A stretch of 64,000 bases of DNA from the NCBI GenBank assembly GCA_034440635.1, contig JAOTON010002103.1, positions 1,098,501 to 1,162,500 of the forward strand, written 5' to 3'. Shown here one piece after another: positions 12,001 through 33,800 of the stretch. The stretch is from Lepas anatifera (taxonomy: Eukaryota; Arthropoda; Thecostraca; Lepadidae). A program made the translations under genes and the position numbers. Below the pieces are notes generated by a model, which made no database searches, was not told where the DNA came from, and saw nothing but the letters and a program-made list of their open reading frames with translations. Positions within the stretch are counted from its first letter, which is position 1. Each line of letters begins with the position of its first letter.

Positions 12001-15000
12001 CAGAACACAGTACACCTGACCCATGTATGTGTGTACCTGGGTCCAGGACACAGTACACCTGACCCATGTATGTGTGTGCCTGGGTCCAGGACACAGTACC
12101 CTGACCCATGTATGTGTGTACCTGGGTCCAGAACACAGTACACCTGACCCATGTATGTGTGTACCTGGGTCCAGGACACAGTACACCTGACCCATGTATG
12201 TGTGTACCTGGGTCCAGGACACAGTACCCTGACCCATGTATGTGTGTACCTGGGTCCAGAACACAGTACACCTGACCCATGTATGTGTGTACCTGGGTCC
12301 AGAACACAGTACACCTGACCCATGTATGTGTGTACCTGGGTCCAGGACACAGTACCCCTGACCCATGTATCTGTGTACCTGGGTCCAGGACACAGTACCC
12401 CTGACCCATGTATGTGTGCACCTGGGTCCAGGACACAATACCCCTACCCGTGTACCTACCCCTACCCAATACGTTCATGACCAAGTACCATGACCGATGT
12501 GACTGTTGACAGGACTCAGTACCACGGCCAGGATGGTTTGGGTCGGTACCGGTACAGCTACAGACACCCGGGCAGCAGAAGAGAGGAGTATGTCGACGAA
12601 AAGGGACGCGTGCAAGGCAGCTTCAGCTATAAAAGCGATGATGGTAAGCTGAGAGCCCAGTCTAAGGCACCGGGGTAATGCAGGCTGGGAAACATGTACT
12701 CGTTCAGGAGGCTGGAAATCCCAGTGGTTAGTGATATCGATTTCATTTCGTCTAATAATACATTTTTATGACTGAGTTTACTGATATGACCGATTACAAG
12801 CACCGGTGAGCACTGCATGACCTCTGTGCCTGCAGAGGACGACATTTCGATGAGTTACTACGCCGACGACTCCGGCTTCCACGTGAAGCGAGCCGTGCTG
12901 CCGCCGCTGGCGGCGCGCGCGCCCCGGGACGAGCCTCTGGTGGCGGCCATCAAGGCGGCGCACGTCAGGCTCTGGAGGCAGATGTGGCTGCGCGCGGCCA
13001 CGCTGTCAGTGGGCCAGCCGCTGCCGGAGGACACGCCGGAGCTGATGGTGCCGCCGCTGCCGCCAGTGCTGCCTCCCGCCGACCCGGTCCAGCCAGCAGC
13101 TCCGAGCCCACCGCCAGAGGTCAGCACCGGCACCAGGGGTATCGCGCCGATTACGAACTAGGCAACGCATATAGGGACGGGCAGAGTACACTCTGGGAAA
13201 GCAAATCCAGATCTTACCCAATGCACACCAGAAGCTTCCCCGATGGTTTCAGGTCAATCTGTTTTCACTCCACTGGGGGCACAGGATTCATGTGGGACTA
13301 GGGGTGTGGGGGGAGGGCGGTAGTAGGTCCAGGCAATACGTAACGTTCCTGCAGAGAAATAATGAGGTGACATAAAGGTAAACAATGAGCTGAGGCGGAG
13401 ATTGAGGTCACTGAACCCAGAGCGCCTCACGCCAAAAAAAAAAAAAATACCACGCCACAATTTGTCAGACAATGATGCACTGATGTGCCGTAACATTCCG
13501 ATTAGGCCGCGTGACTTCGGGACAACTGACCCCAGAGATGCTTAACACGCGCATTGACGGGGTCCGAGCCACCTTCGATTGACGAGGGGCGGGTACCCGC
13601 CCCTAAGATCTCGAGAACCACGGTAGGTAGCAAAACGGTAAGCGGCGTTGGGTAGCCCATCCGCTTTTCCATCGAAAATATTTGAACCATTTTTTGTCAG
13701 GTCACATTTAAGGTCACCAGAGGTCAAAAACATGCCGTCACATGCCGTCATAGGGTAACATGTAAATTAAGTTTTTGGCCATTACATCTGAACAAGTAAA
13801 GATAGAGCAAAACGACTTGAACTATATGAATCCTCGCAGCAAGCCGAATCGAATGATATATGATTTGACCTTGCTAGGTCAAATCAAAGATTTGACCTGA
13901 CCTGAGGTCAGGTCAGGGTCAAATTATATAAAATGCATATCATTAGAACCGCAAAGCCAAGGCGAGTCTAATGAAGCTAAAATAAACGCTCTATCACCAT
14001 CTGTTACTGAGTTATTCAGTAAAACCATATTTCCCATGTATTACCAATGGAGAGGTCATGCTTCGTACCTGACCTTAGGTCATCGATATCAAAATACCGG
14101 AACATATTTTAGAGAACTCAGTGAGCCCATTATGTGATATAAGTTTCAATTGGATAAGTTCACCCTGCTCCGACTTATGCTATCTTAAACTTTTTTGAGG
14201 TCGGGTCACTTGACCTGTACTGGTGACCTGACCTGAGATGACCTATCCTTAATTTCACAGAAGTTGCAAAATGATGAGGGAAGGTATCCAGTAGGCGGCG
14301 CTGCGCGCCGCCGTTTTCTGCTGTCTCCGAAAAACCCGAGGGGGCGGGTACCCCCCCCGTCAATGCGCGTGTTAATCAGGGCCGACTGCAATCTATGCAT
14401 ACTACCGGCATCTGTGCTTCACATAGATGTCCACAAATAGATGCTTTACATAGATGTGCCAAGGGCAACAGCCTGAAAGTTCAGTACAGATATAAATATT
14501 GTTGAGGTTGTCATCAGTTTAACACGCGCATTGACGGGGGGGGCGAGTACCCGCCCCCCCCTTGGGGTTTTTCGTAGATAGTAGAAAAACCGCGGCGCGT
14601 AGCGCCAACGTAGTTGGCATACCTTTTCCCTCATCCTTCTTACAACTTCTGTGAAAATTTTAAGGTTAGGTCATCTCAGGTCAGGTCACCAGTACAGGTC
14701 AAGTGACCTGACCTCAAAAATTTTTTAAGATAGCATAAGTCGGAGCAGGGTGAACTTGTCTGATTGAAACTCATATCACATAATGGGCCCACCGAATTCT
14801 CTAAAATATGTTCCGGTATTTGTGATATCGATGACCTAAGGTCAGGTACGAGGCATGACCTCTCCATTGGAAATACATGGGAAAATGGTATTTACTTAAT
14901 AACTCAGTCACGGATGGTGATAGAGCATTTATTTTAGCTGCATTAGACTCGCCTTGGCTTTGCGGTTCTAATGGTATGCATTTTATTCAAATCCTTGATT

Positions 15001-17248
15001 TGACCTAGCAAGGTCAAATCATATATCATTCGATTTGACTCGCTGCGAGGATTCATACAGTTTAAGTCGTTTTGCTCTATTTCTACTTGATCAGATGTAA
15101 TGGCCGAAAAACTTAATTTACATGTTATCCCTATGACGGCATGTTTTGACCTCTCGTGACCTTAAATGTGACCTGACAAAAAAATAGTCCAAATATTTTC
15201 GATGGAGAAGTGGATGGGCTACCCAACGCCGTTTACCGTTTTTCGCTACTTACCATGGTTCTCGAGATCTTAGGAGGGGGCAGGTACCCGCCCCCCGTCA
15301 AAGCGAAGGTGGCTCAGACCCCCGTCAATGCGCGTTGTAAAGCTGAAATACATACTACGCAATCAGAGGCAAAAGCAGGTGGAACAGAAATGGGCACCCC
15401 TAGTTATTAATCAGGAAACTATCTAACGTCTGTCGAATTTTACCAGGCTCTCACATTTTGACTGGGACATGCGCTAAACTTACACAGTTTTAAATTGAAG
15501 TTATTTTGTGAAAGGAATGTGGTATTGTTCGTCAGCAGGTGGGGGAGGGGGGGGGGTTAGGTCACTAATCTTCCTTCTCCCCGAATTTTTGGTTACAGAG
15601 GCGCTCTTGTCATGTTCGTTCAGACTTCAATGCCCCAAGCGCTTGGAAAATGTAAGAAAATAACTGCTAAAGACGGAACTTAAGAACTAGTGCGCCTGTT
15701 CAGGCGATGTTGAACTGTTGTAGCGGGCCCGACCTGGTGTGAGCGTGGGGAGAGGCATCCATGGTCGTCGCTCTAGCCGACTGTGACTCCGGCAAAGGGT
15801 GAATGGTGACCGGTACCTCGCCAGAAAGGGGTGCTTGGTGCACGCTGCTTCCAAATAGACTGGGTAAAGTGTATGTGCAGCCCTGCCTACTGAAAAACTC
15901 GTACATCAGCCACTTTTGCGCTAAGTAGCCTGACATTTGCTATAACAGACTCGTTAGTGGATAAAAATATGTAAAATGCAACCCAAAACGCACTTTTTTC
16001 ATCATTTTTCGATTGCAGCCTCGACTTTTGGAGCATTACTCTTTGTTTTTAGTCCAAATAGTTTGCTTAACAGGTATTGTGTTGTGTTTGTCTCAGCCTA
16101 TTATGGTGAGCCTCTAAAATTAAACAACAAAACATTCTTGGACAACCAAATCTGGGTGTGTGAGATAACAAGGTGTATGCTACCAAACATAAGTGAGAGG
16201 CAGGAGCGAGTTGTATATGATACTGGTGGTAGCAGCAGCTGTCAGCTGTCCCTGCTGAGAGGCAGCGGCGGGTCGTGTGGGACACTAGTAGTAGCAGCAT
16301 GTCAGCTGTCTCTGCTGAGAGGCAGCGGCGGGTCGTGTGTGACACTGGTAGTAGCAGCAGCTGTCAGCTGTCCCTGCTGAGAGGCAGCGGCGGGTCGTGT
16401 GTGACACTGGTAGCAGCAGCTGTCAGCTGTCTCTGCTGAGAGGCAGCGGCGGGTCGTGTGGGACACTAGTAGTAGGAGCATGTCAGCTGTCTCTGCTGAG
16501 AGGCAGCGGCGGGTCGTGTGGGACACTAGTAGTAGCAGCATGTCAGCTGTCTCTGCTGAGAGGCAGCGGCGGGTCGTGTGTGACACTGGTAGTAGCAGCA
16601 GCTGTCAGCTGTCTCTGCTGAGAGGCAGCGGCGGGTCGTGTGTGACACTGGTAGCAGCAGCTGTCAGCTGTCCCTCCGTTGCAGGTTCCGGCGGCCGGTC
16701 TGGACTCTGAGGTGATCAGCTTTGATGACGACTCTGAGCAGGAGGTGCAGCAGCCGCCGGCGCCCGCCGCCGACCAGCCGGTGGTGCCCATTTTCCCGGG
16801 CGCCCCTGACGCGCCGGCGCGGCCGGTGTCCAGCGGCCCTGGAGCGCTGCCCGTGGGCGCCGGCCTCTCCAGCCCGGACCAGCAGACTATCGTGGTGGAG
16901 GCCGGCGACGGCCCGGACCTCACCCGGCTGCGGCCGCTGGGGGCGCTGAAGTTCGGCCGCCTCCCAGAGGCACGTAGCCTCAGGACTAGCGTGGTGGCAG
17001 AGGGCCGCCTGGACGAGGTCAGGGCTCTGCGGCGCGCGGCCATGGCTCAGGTGCGTGTCTCGGAGGAGGCGGCCCGCCTGGGAGGTGTGCCGGTGGCGGC
17101 GCGCCACGACAGAGCCCAGGTGAGGCCGCAGCAGCTGAACGACGGCCGGCCGGCGCCCGTACTGGACGACCCGCTGCTCTACTACTACTCCGACCTGCTC
17201 TATGAAGCTAACGAGGCCGCCAAAACGCCTGAGCTGGTGGTGGTGTGA
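6014..17248 (+). CDS. Gene 1: RR-type cuticle protein, four exons seen, 5' end missing
   Basis: Secreted-type structural cuticle protein with a chitin-binding Rebers-Riddiford domain. The exon model is 6014-6055, 12513-12643, 12836-13119 and 16685-17248. Junction phases are 2, 1 and 0 and all match, giving 339 codons plus TGA from the first complete codon. The RR domain begins with QYHGQDGLGRYRYSY, continues through GSFSYKSDD across the third intron, and ends with YYADDSGFHVK, which fits the Y-x-A-D-x-x-G-F core of the family. The long tail is Pro/Ala-rich and then acidic, ending in a Tyr-rich stretch (LLYYYSDLLYEA). No signal peptide is seen, so at least one upstream exon is missing, either further upstream or outside the window. 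Assignment to the CPR cuticle family is established by the motif; the 6014 exon is less certain than the other three. Confidence 0.75.
6131..12455. repeat. 6.3-kb minisatellite, 42/43-bp unit, in an intron of gene 1
   Basis: About 147 units of CTGACCCATGTATGTGTGTA, then CCTGGGTCCAGGACACAGTA and a junction of CC, CCC or CAC. Unit length is 42 or 43 according to that junction. Recurrent point variants are GTGTGT versus GTGCGC, and CAGGACAC versus CAGAACAC. The minus strand of the unit has no stop in any frame, so three overlapping open frames of 800 to 2100 codons appear; they are not genes. Placement in the intron depends on the exon at 6014. Confidence 0.95.
12513..12643 (+). CDS. Gene 1, exon with first half of RR domain
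   Basis: The acceptor is TGTTGACAG ending at 12512 and the donor is GTAAGC at 12644. The exon has 131 bases, entering in phase 2 and leaving in phase 1. It encodes TQYHGQDGLGRYRYSYRHPG and then SRREEYVDEKGRVQGSFSYK, ending in DD. The aromatic and glycine spacing (YRYSY, GRVQGSFSY) is that of the RR chitin-binding domain. Reading on past the donor reaches a stop within a few codons (APG then TAA), which supports the splice. Confidence 0.8.
12836..13119 (+). CDS. Gene 1, exon with RR core and Pro-rich tail
   Basis: The acceptor is CTGTGCCTGCAG ending at 12835 and the donor is GTCAGC at 13120. The exon has 284 bases, entering in phase 1 and leaving in phase 0. It encodes EDDISMSYYADDSGFHVK, the diagnostic RR core, followed by an Arg/Ala-rich segment with LWRQMWLRAA and a proline-rich stretch (PPLPPVLPPADPVQ). 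It is strongly GC-rich compared with the surrounding intron. Reading through the donor reaches a stop at about 13159. Confidence 0.8.
13542..14375 (+). mobile_element. Family A TTAA element, copy A2
   Basis: TTAA at both edges, family A termini and the usual AGGTCA-rich interior. It lies in the last intron of gene 1, 143 bp from the inverted copy A3. Confidence 0.8.
14519..15340 (-). mobile_element. Family A TTAA element, copy A3 (inverted)
   Basis: The reverse complement of the A2 arrangement; the right edge is mutated (GCGTTGTAA). With A2 it can fold into a hairpin with about 0.8-kb arms and a 143-base loop in the gene 1 transcript. Confidence 0.8.
15341..16205. other. Intron sequence, nothing recognised
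   Basis: Intron of gene 1 between A3 and the 60-bp array, with no repeat family or exon identified. A G-rich run lies at 15540-15556. Confidence 0.5.
16209..16672. repeat. Minisatellite, about 60-bp unit, next to gene 1 last exon
   Basis: Seven to eight units built of ACTGGTAGTAGCAGCAGCTG, then TCAGCTGTCTCTGCTGAGAG and GCAGCGGCGGGTCGTGTG. The last unit runs into the splice acceptor at 16684. Confidence 0.9.
16685..17248 (+). CDS. Gene 1, terminal exon
   Basis: The acceptor CTCCGTTGCAG ends at 16684. The phase-0 join gives PSPPPE-VPAAGLDSEVISF, and the frame stays open for 187 codons to TGA at 17246-17248. The segment is acidic (DDDSEQEVQ), then Pro/Ala-rich, then carries charged helical stretches (RLDEVRALRRAAMAQVRVSE) and ends in LLYYYSDLLYEANEAAKTPE. 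No further domain is recognised. The acceptor lies directly after the last unit of the 60-bp repeat array. Confidence 0.75.
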   Translation, partial: VPAAGLDSEVISFDDDSEQEVQQPPAPAADQPVVPIFPGAPDAPARPVSSGPGALPVGAGLSSPDQQTIVVEAGDGPDLTRLRPLGALKFGRLPEARSLRTSVVAEGRLDEVRALRRAAMAQVRVSEEAARLGGVPVAARHDRAQVRPQQLNDGRPAPVLDDPLLYYYSDLLYEANEAAKTPELVVV

Positions 17249-17785
17249 CATGAGCGGCGCAGTCTGCGCTGACGGCGAAACCATCCCTGCTTCTCACTAA
17301 AACACAATCGTCAGCCAGCCATCGAATAAGCATAGAAAAATCAAAGAAATATAGATAAAAAATAAGAAACTTGGGCTCCAACTAACTTTCAAATACGAAG
17401 TGCTTGGCCTGTAAGAGCCTGTTTTCTCCCCTGTGAACTCTCCAGCAGAGCCGTTCCAGAGGACCCCGGGAGAGAGAGTGCACAGGTGGTGCGGCATTGG
17501 TATGACGTTCCAGCTTGGCAGCCAGTGTGTGATGGATAGTGCGTGGATTGAATGTCCAACTTATGACCGGGGCATTTTTGATAGGACTGGATTGAGTTTT
17601 CCGGAAAGTGCGTTTGGTGGGGATTTTCATTTGTATTGTTGTGAGTGAACCGTGTCCAGGATGGGGATCCAACTTGGAGTGACCATTATAGAGTGCAATC
17701 AGATGGCCCTGGATGTTCCAGAAATCTTCGGATAGGGACGCTGTTGGATTATGGCTGCCCTGGCGATACTGCACTTTGTTGGGCA
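17249..17785. other. Gene 1 3' flank
   Basis: AT-richer than the exon. A-rich tracts at 17330-17370 could serve polyadenylation, but no exact AATAAA was seen. Confidence 0.4.
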
Positions 17786-18080
17786 GATTTGGCCCTGTCT
17801 GTGGCCCTGTCTGTGGCCCTGTCTGTGGCCCTGTCTAGGCACTGTCTAAGCGCTGTCTGTGGCTCCATCTATGGCCTTGTCTGAGGCCGTCTGTGGCCCT
17901 GTCTATGATCTTGCTTGAGGCGCTGTCTGAGGCCTTGTCTGAGATCCTGTCTGTTACTATGTTTAGGCCCTGTCTGAGGTCCTGTCTTGGCACTGTCTGT
18001 GGTCCTGTCTGAGGCACCGTCTGAGCTCTGTCTAGGCACTGTCTGGGGCCCTGTCTGTGGCCCTGTCTGTGGCCGTGTTT
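17786..18080. repeat. Irregular GGCCCTGTCTGT-type repeat
   Basis: Short variable units of 12 to 20 bp (GGCCCTGTCTGT, GGCACTGTCTAG, GAGGCCTTGTCTGA). They grade into the 33-bp array that follows, which probably arose from this sequence. Confidence 0.8.
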
Positions 18081-19670
18081 GAGGCCCTGTCTAGGTACTG
18101 TCCCCTGTGAGGTGAGGCCCTATACAGGTACTGTCCCCTGTGAGGTGAGGCCCTGTACAGGTACTGTCCCCTGTGAGGTGAGGCCCTGTACAGGTACTGT
18201 CCCCTGTGAGGTGAGGCCCTGTATAGGTACTGTCCCCTGTGAGGTGAGGCCCTGTACAGGTACTGTCCCCTGTGAGGTGAGGCCCTGTACAGGTACTGTC
18301 CCCTGTGAGGTGAGGCCCTGTACAGGTACTGTCCCCTGTGAGGTGAGGCCCTGTACAGGTACTGTCCCCTGTGAGGTGAGGCCCTGTACAGGTACTGTCC
18401 CCTGTGAGGTGAGGCCCTGTACAGGTACTGTCCCCTGTGAGGTGAGGCCCTGTACAGGTACTGTCCCCTGTGAGGTGAGGCCCTGTACAGGTACTGTCCC
18501 CTGTGAGGTGAGGCCCTGTACAGGTACTGTCCCCTGTGAGGTGAGGCCCTGTACAGGTACTGTCCCCTGTGAGGTGAGGCCCTGTACAGGTACTGTCCCC
18601 TGTGAGGTGAGGCCCTGTACAGGTACTGTCCCCTGTGAGGTGAGGCCCTGTACAGGTACTGTCCCCTGTGAGGTGAGGCCCTGTACAGGTACTGTCCCCT
18701 GTGAGGTGAGGCCCTGTACAGGTACTGTCCCCTGTGAGGTGAGGCCCTGTACAGGTACTGTCCCCTGTGAGGTGAGGCCCTGTACAGGTACTGTCCCCTG
18801 TGAGGTGAGGCCCTGTACAGGTACTGTCCCCTGTGAGGTGAGGCCCTGTACAGGTACTGTCCCCTGTGAGGTGAGGCCCTGTACAGGTACTGTCCCCTGT
18901 GAGGTGAGGCCCTGTACAGGTACTGTCCCCTGTGAGGTGAGGCCCTGTACAGGTACTGTCCCCTGTGAGGTGAGGCCCTGTACAGGTACTGTCCCCTGTG
19001 AGGTGAGGCCCTGTACAGGTACTGTCCCCTGTGAGGTGAGGCCCTGTACAGGTACTGTCCCCTGTGAGGTGAGGCCCTGTACAGGTACTGTCCCCTGTGA
19101 GGTGAGGCCCTGTACAGGTACTGTCCCCTGTGAGGTGAGGCCCTGTACAGGTACTGTCCCCTGTGAGGTGAGGCCCTGTACAGGTACTGTCCCCTGTGAG
19201 GTGAGGCCCTGTACAGGTACTGTCCCCTGTGAGGTGAGGCCCTGTACAGGTACTGTCCCCTGTGAGGTGAGGCCCTGTACAGGTACTGTCCCCTGTGAGG
19301 TGAGGCCCTGTACAGGTACTGTCCCCTGTGAGGTGAGGCCCTGTACAGGTACTGTCCCCTGTGAGGTGAGGCCCTGTACAGGTACTGTCCCCTGTGAGGT
19401 GAGGCCCTGTACAGGTACTGTCCCCTGTGAGGTGAGGCCCTGTACAGGTACTGTCCCCTGTGAGGTGAGGCCCTGTACAGGTACTGTCCCCTGTGAGGTG
19501 AGGCCCTGTACAGGTACTGTCCCCTGTGAGGTGAGGCCCTGTACAGGTACTGTCCCCTGTGAGGTGAGGCCCTGTACAGGTACTGTCCCCTGTGAGGTGA
19601 GGCCCTGTACAGGTACTGTCCCCTGTGAGGTGAGGCCCTGTACAGGTACTGTCCCCTGTGAGGTGAGGCC
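18081..19670. repeat. Highly uniform 33-bp tandem array, about 48 copies
   Basis: The unit begins GAGGCCCTGTACAGGTACTG and continues TCCCCTGTGAGGT. Only a few early units differ (CTAGGT, TATACAGG, TATAGG); the rest look identical. Since 33 is a multiple of three and the unit lacks stops, 536-codon frames are open on both strands, reading an 11-residue repeat; they are not supported as genes. Confidence 0.95.
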
Positions 19671-20160
19671 GACTGGCGGACGGGTCTGACCGCCGACCCA
19701 ACTAAAATCCTCTGGGTCTGATGGGAAACTTCACATCCTTCAGACCGTCAGGAATAGGTGCTATAGGAGTATGTCAGTACTTATCATTTTCTTGTGATAG
19801 ACTGAATGCATTTATTTTGTATTTATTGCTCCGAATCTGCTTTTGTCAAAGAAAGTTTCGTATTTGGCTGTAATTTCAGGCGACCATGTGTAAACATCCA
19901 TATGAAGGGCGAGAATACGTTCTGATAGTTTTAGGTGTGCAACGGGCATTCTTAAAAATGATTTCAGTACATATCACTGATTTTGTCACTGTTTTTCGAG
20001 GGCGAGTGCGTGTTGAGGCTGCCCCATGAATAAATATACGCCATGGACAAGCTTGTTTTGCACTCTGAAAAATGTGGAGCACCCGAACGTGGCCATTCTC
20101 CATGGTGGAAGCACGTCCGGTCAGCGTGTGCAAAGGCCGACTCAGCAGGCACGACAACCA
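19671..20160. other. Spacer between two arrays
   Basis: No gene or repeat family recognised. Confidence 0.5.
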
Positions 20161-20163
20161 TAA

Positions 20164-21343
20164 CGGGACGCGGGTAGGGAGTAGTAGAGGGACGCGGGTA
20201 GGGAGTAGTAGAGGGACGCGGGTAGGGAGTAGTGGAGGGACGCGGGTAGGGAGTAGTAGAGGGACGCGGGTAGGGAGTAGTGGAGGGACACGGGTAGGGA
20301 GTAGTGGAGGGACGCGGGTAGGGAGTAGTAGAGGGACACGGGTAGGGAGTAGTGGAGGGACGCGGGTAGGGAGTAGTGGAGGGACGTGGGTAGGGAGTAG
20401 TAGAGGGACGCGGGTAGGGAGTAGTGGAGGGACGCGGGTAGGGAGTAGTGGAGGGACGCGGGTAGGGAGTAGTGGAGGGACGCGGGTAGGGAGTAGTAGA
20501 GGGATGCGGGTAGGGAGTAGTAGAGGGACGCGGGTAGGGAGTAGTGGAGGGACGCGGGTAGGGAGTAGAAGAGGGACGCGGGTAGGGAGTAGTGGAGGGA
20601 CGCGGGTAGGGAGTAGTGGAGGGACGCGGGTAGGGAGTAGTAGAGGGATGCGGGTAGGGAGTAGTGGAGGGACGCGGGTAGGGAGTAGTAGAGGGACGCG
20701 GGTAGGGAGTAGTAGAGGGACGCGGGTAGGGAGTAGTAGAGGGACGCGGGTAGGGAGTAGTAGAGGGACGCGGGTAGGGAGTAGTAGAGGGACGCGGGTA
20801 GGGAGTAGTGGAGGGACGCGGGTAGGGAGTAGTGGAGGGACACGGGTAGGGAGTAGTAGAGGGACGCGGGTAGGGAGTAGTGGAGGGACGCGGGTAGGGA
20901 GTAGTAGAGGGACGCGGGTAGGGAGTAGTAGAGGGACGCGGGTAGGGAGTAGTGGAGGGACGCGGGTAGGGAGTAGTAGAGGGACGCGGGTAGGGAGTAG
21001 TGGAGGGACGCGGGTAGGGAGTAGTGGAGGGACGTGGGTAGGGAGTAGTAGAGGGACGCGGGTAGGGAGTAGTGGAGGGACGCGGGTAGGGAGTAGTGGA
21101 GGGACGCGGGTAGGGAGTAGTGGAGGGACGCGGGTAGGGAGTAGTAGAGGGACGCGGGTAGGGAGTAGTAGAGGGACGTGGGTAGGGAGTAGTAGAGGGA
21201 CGCGGGTAGGGAGTAGTGGAGGGACGCGGGTAGGGAGTAGTGGAGGGACGCGGGTAGGGAGTAGTGGAGGGACGCGGGTAGGGAGTAGTGGAGGGACGCG
21301 GGTAGGGAGTAGTGGAGGGACGCGGGTAGGGAGTAGTAGAGGC
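20164..21343. repeat. 24-bp tandem array, about 49 copies, two unit types
   Basis: The unit is GGGACGCGGGTAGGGAGTAG followed by TAGA or TGGA. The A and G variants are interspersed in a non-periodic order, with rare changes of ACGCGG to ACACGG, ACGTGG or ATGCGG. The frame is open on both strands because 24 is divisible by three; this is not a gene. The G-rich strand has many GGG runs. Confidence 0.95.
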
Positions 21344-21947
21344 CGGCCCCTATTAAGATGAGACATCAAGCTGGCTTAAGCTGTCAGCGATCGACGCACA
21401 CATTGATCCTCTCAAATGTGATCCAGTAGCGATCTCTGCTGCAAGCGTTTCTGCGGGCACCTTTGTGGTGTGGAGCACTGTGTTACCCCGGACTCGGTCA
21501 CGCGTGTAAGAAAGCTTTCAATCATGAAAACAGCGGCGCTGCACTTGTTTTCGTTTAAGTGACGACGTTTGTGTCGGAAAATGCGCCTTATATTCGGCCC
21601 AGATATACCATATGTTGATAGGTCAGCACCTGCTCAAGGTCAATCAGTGTCTCAGGGACATTTAAGCAGCAAGCAATGGCGTTCAAAATACTGTTAACCC
21701 TTGGTCAGCCTCTTGCCAGGCTCTCTCCGAAGAATGAGTTCCATGTCTGAAAAGTGGCACTGAGCACTGCGGCAACCACGCACCATGTACACGAACCTTT
21801 TCAGTTTCGCAAGTCACCTGACCGCTCTGTACATTTTTCACGCGTATAGATCCAAACAGATGCTGAAGTTTGAGCGGCGACTTCAGAGAGGCTCAGCGCT
21901 GGTGTCGCACGTGCCTCCAGCAGCCGGACTGGGGCAGTGCAGCAGCT
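21344..21947. other. Gene 2 3' flank
   Basis: Downstream of the gene 2 stop codon. No other gene was recognised and no polyadenylation signal was found on the minus strand. Confidence 0.4.
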
Positions 21948-32770
<10,823 letters not shown>

Positions 32771-33374
32771 CTGTCAGTGGGAGAAGACGAGTCAGTGTGC
32801 ATTTGTCTCAGAACCCTGGGCAGGGGTGGATCCAGGGTGCAGTGTCCGGCCATGCACCCCTGCTGCAAAGTGGTCACATTTTACCCAAATTAGCCATGCT
32901 CGCCGCTTTTCTTCAAAACAATGTCACTCACGATTTTGTCCTGGTTGCTCCCCACCTATACTAGCGATGCATCGGAATCAGCGATATACTTTAAAGCATA
33001 TCATGGGAGGCAGACCGTTAAGGTCTTAGCCCCTGACAGCCTCTGGGGTCAGTGTGTATGTGACTGTCAGGGATTACTCAAAGTTTATAAAAAAGTCAAT
33101 CGATTAATCATGCAGGCGACTTTGACATACATGTCTCCGGTTATAGGGCACACAGGCTAAAATGAAGGCTACAAGGTCCTAGTATGAGCTAAGCAAAGAC
33201 ACCTGCAGTAAGGGATGGGACTATTTTCGAGCCAGGGCCTGCTGGATGTAATCCGCCGCGCAGTGGCGCCGAACTTGTAGAACGACTCGGACGATAGATA
33301 AGTGAAAATGCTATTAACATTTGAATCAAGAGCCAACAGACAGGTGAGAACTTCCAAGGCTAATGCAACCATCG
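32771..33374. other. Upstream of the gene 2 signal-peptide exon
   Basis: Intron if the exon at 42044 is correct, otherwise promoter region. No clear TATA box or first exon was found here. Confidence 0.4.
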
Positions 33375-33800
33375 TTAACCCTATTCCTTCTAGACTCCTT
33401 CCTTGCTACCCCTATTCCTGAAAGGTTTCATCCTGGCTTCCCCTATTCCTGCCAGGCTTCATCCTGGCTTCGCCTATTCCTGCCTGAGGGGGATTCGGTC
33501 TTCCCCAAAGATATCAAAATCTACCAGTCTGATTTTAAAATTCAAAATGGAATGAATTTTTCTCACGCTGAGCTCAACTTTCAAAACAGAAAATAAAAGA
33601 AAACAGCGCACAGGGGTATGCAGAGCATATATTCTTATCGGTTTCTAGATTCCCCTTAACTTTTGACCATGATGGGCATTTGATTTTTACAAAACTGAAA
33701 TGTATTGACAGGGTGCTGATGCACAATTGGCATAGCTTTGATTTATCTTAAAATTCAAACTTGATTGGCGGATCCAGGGCTGAAAGCATATGGTGCTGTA
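33375..33800 (+). mobile_element. Family F TTAA element, left part
   Basis: It starts TTAACCCTATTCC and matches the left half of the element at 46200, including the motif near ACCAGTCTGATTTTAAAATT. A right terminus was not found, and 33800-34128 is unassigned. Confidence 0.5.

Noticed and set aside
6131..12455. CRISPR-like array
   Set aside because: The units are contiguous variants of one sequence with no unique spacers, in a eukaryotic context.
6068..12484. Minus-strand open frames of up to 2138 codons
   Set aside because: They are produced by a stop-free 42/43-bp tandem unit and are open in all three frames with the same peptide cycling between frames. No start context, domain or splice evidence.
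16664..17284. Minus-strand frames over gene 1's last exon
   Set aside because: Antisense shadow of the GC-rich coding exon that has matching splice phase on the plus strand.
18079..19701. 536-codon frames on both strands
   Set aside because: Pure 33-bp tandem repeat with unit length divisible by three; the same repeat is open on both strands.
19876..21369. Frames of 429 and 497 codons
   Set aside because: Caused by the 24-bp array; open on both strands and ending where the array ends.
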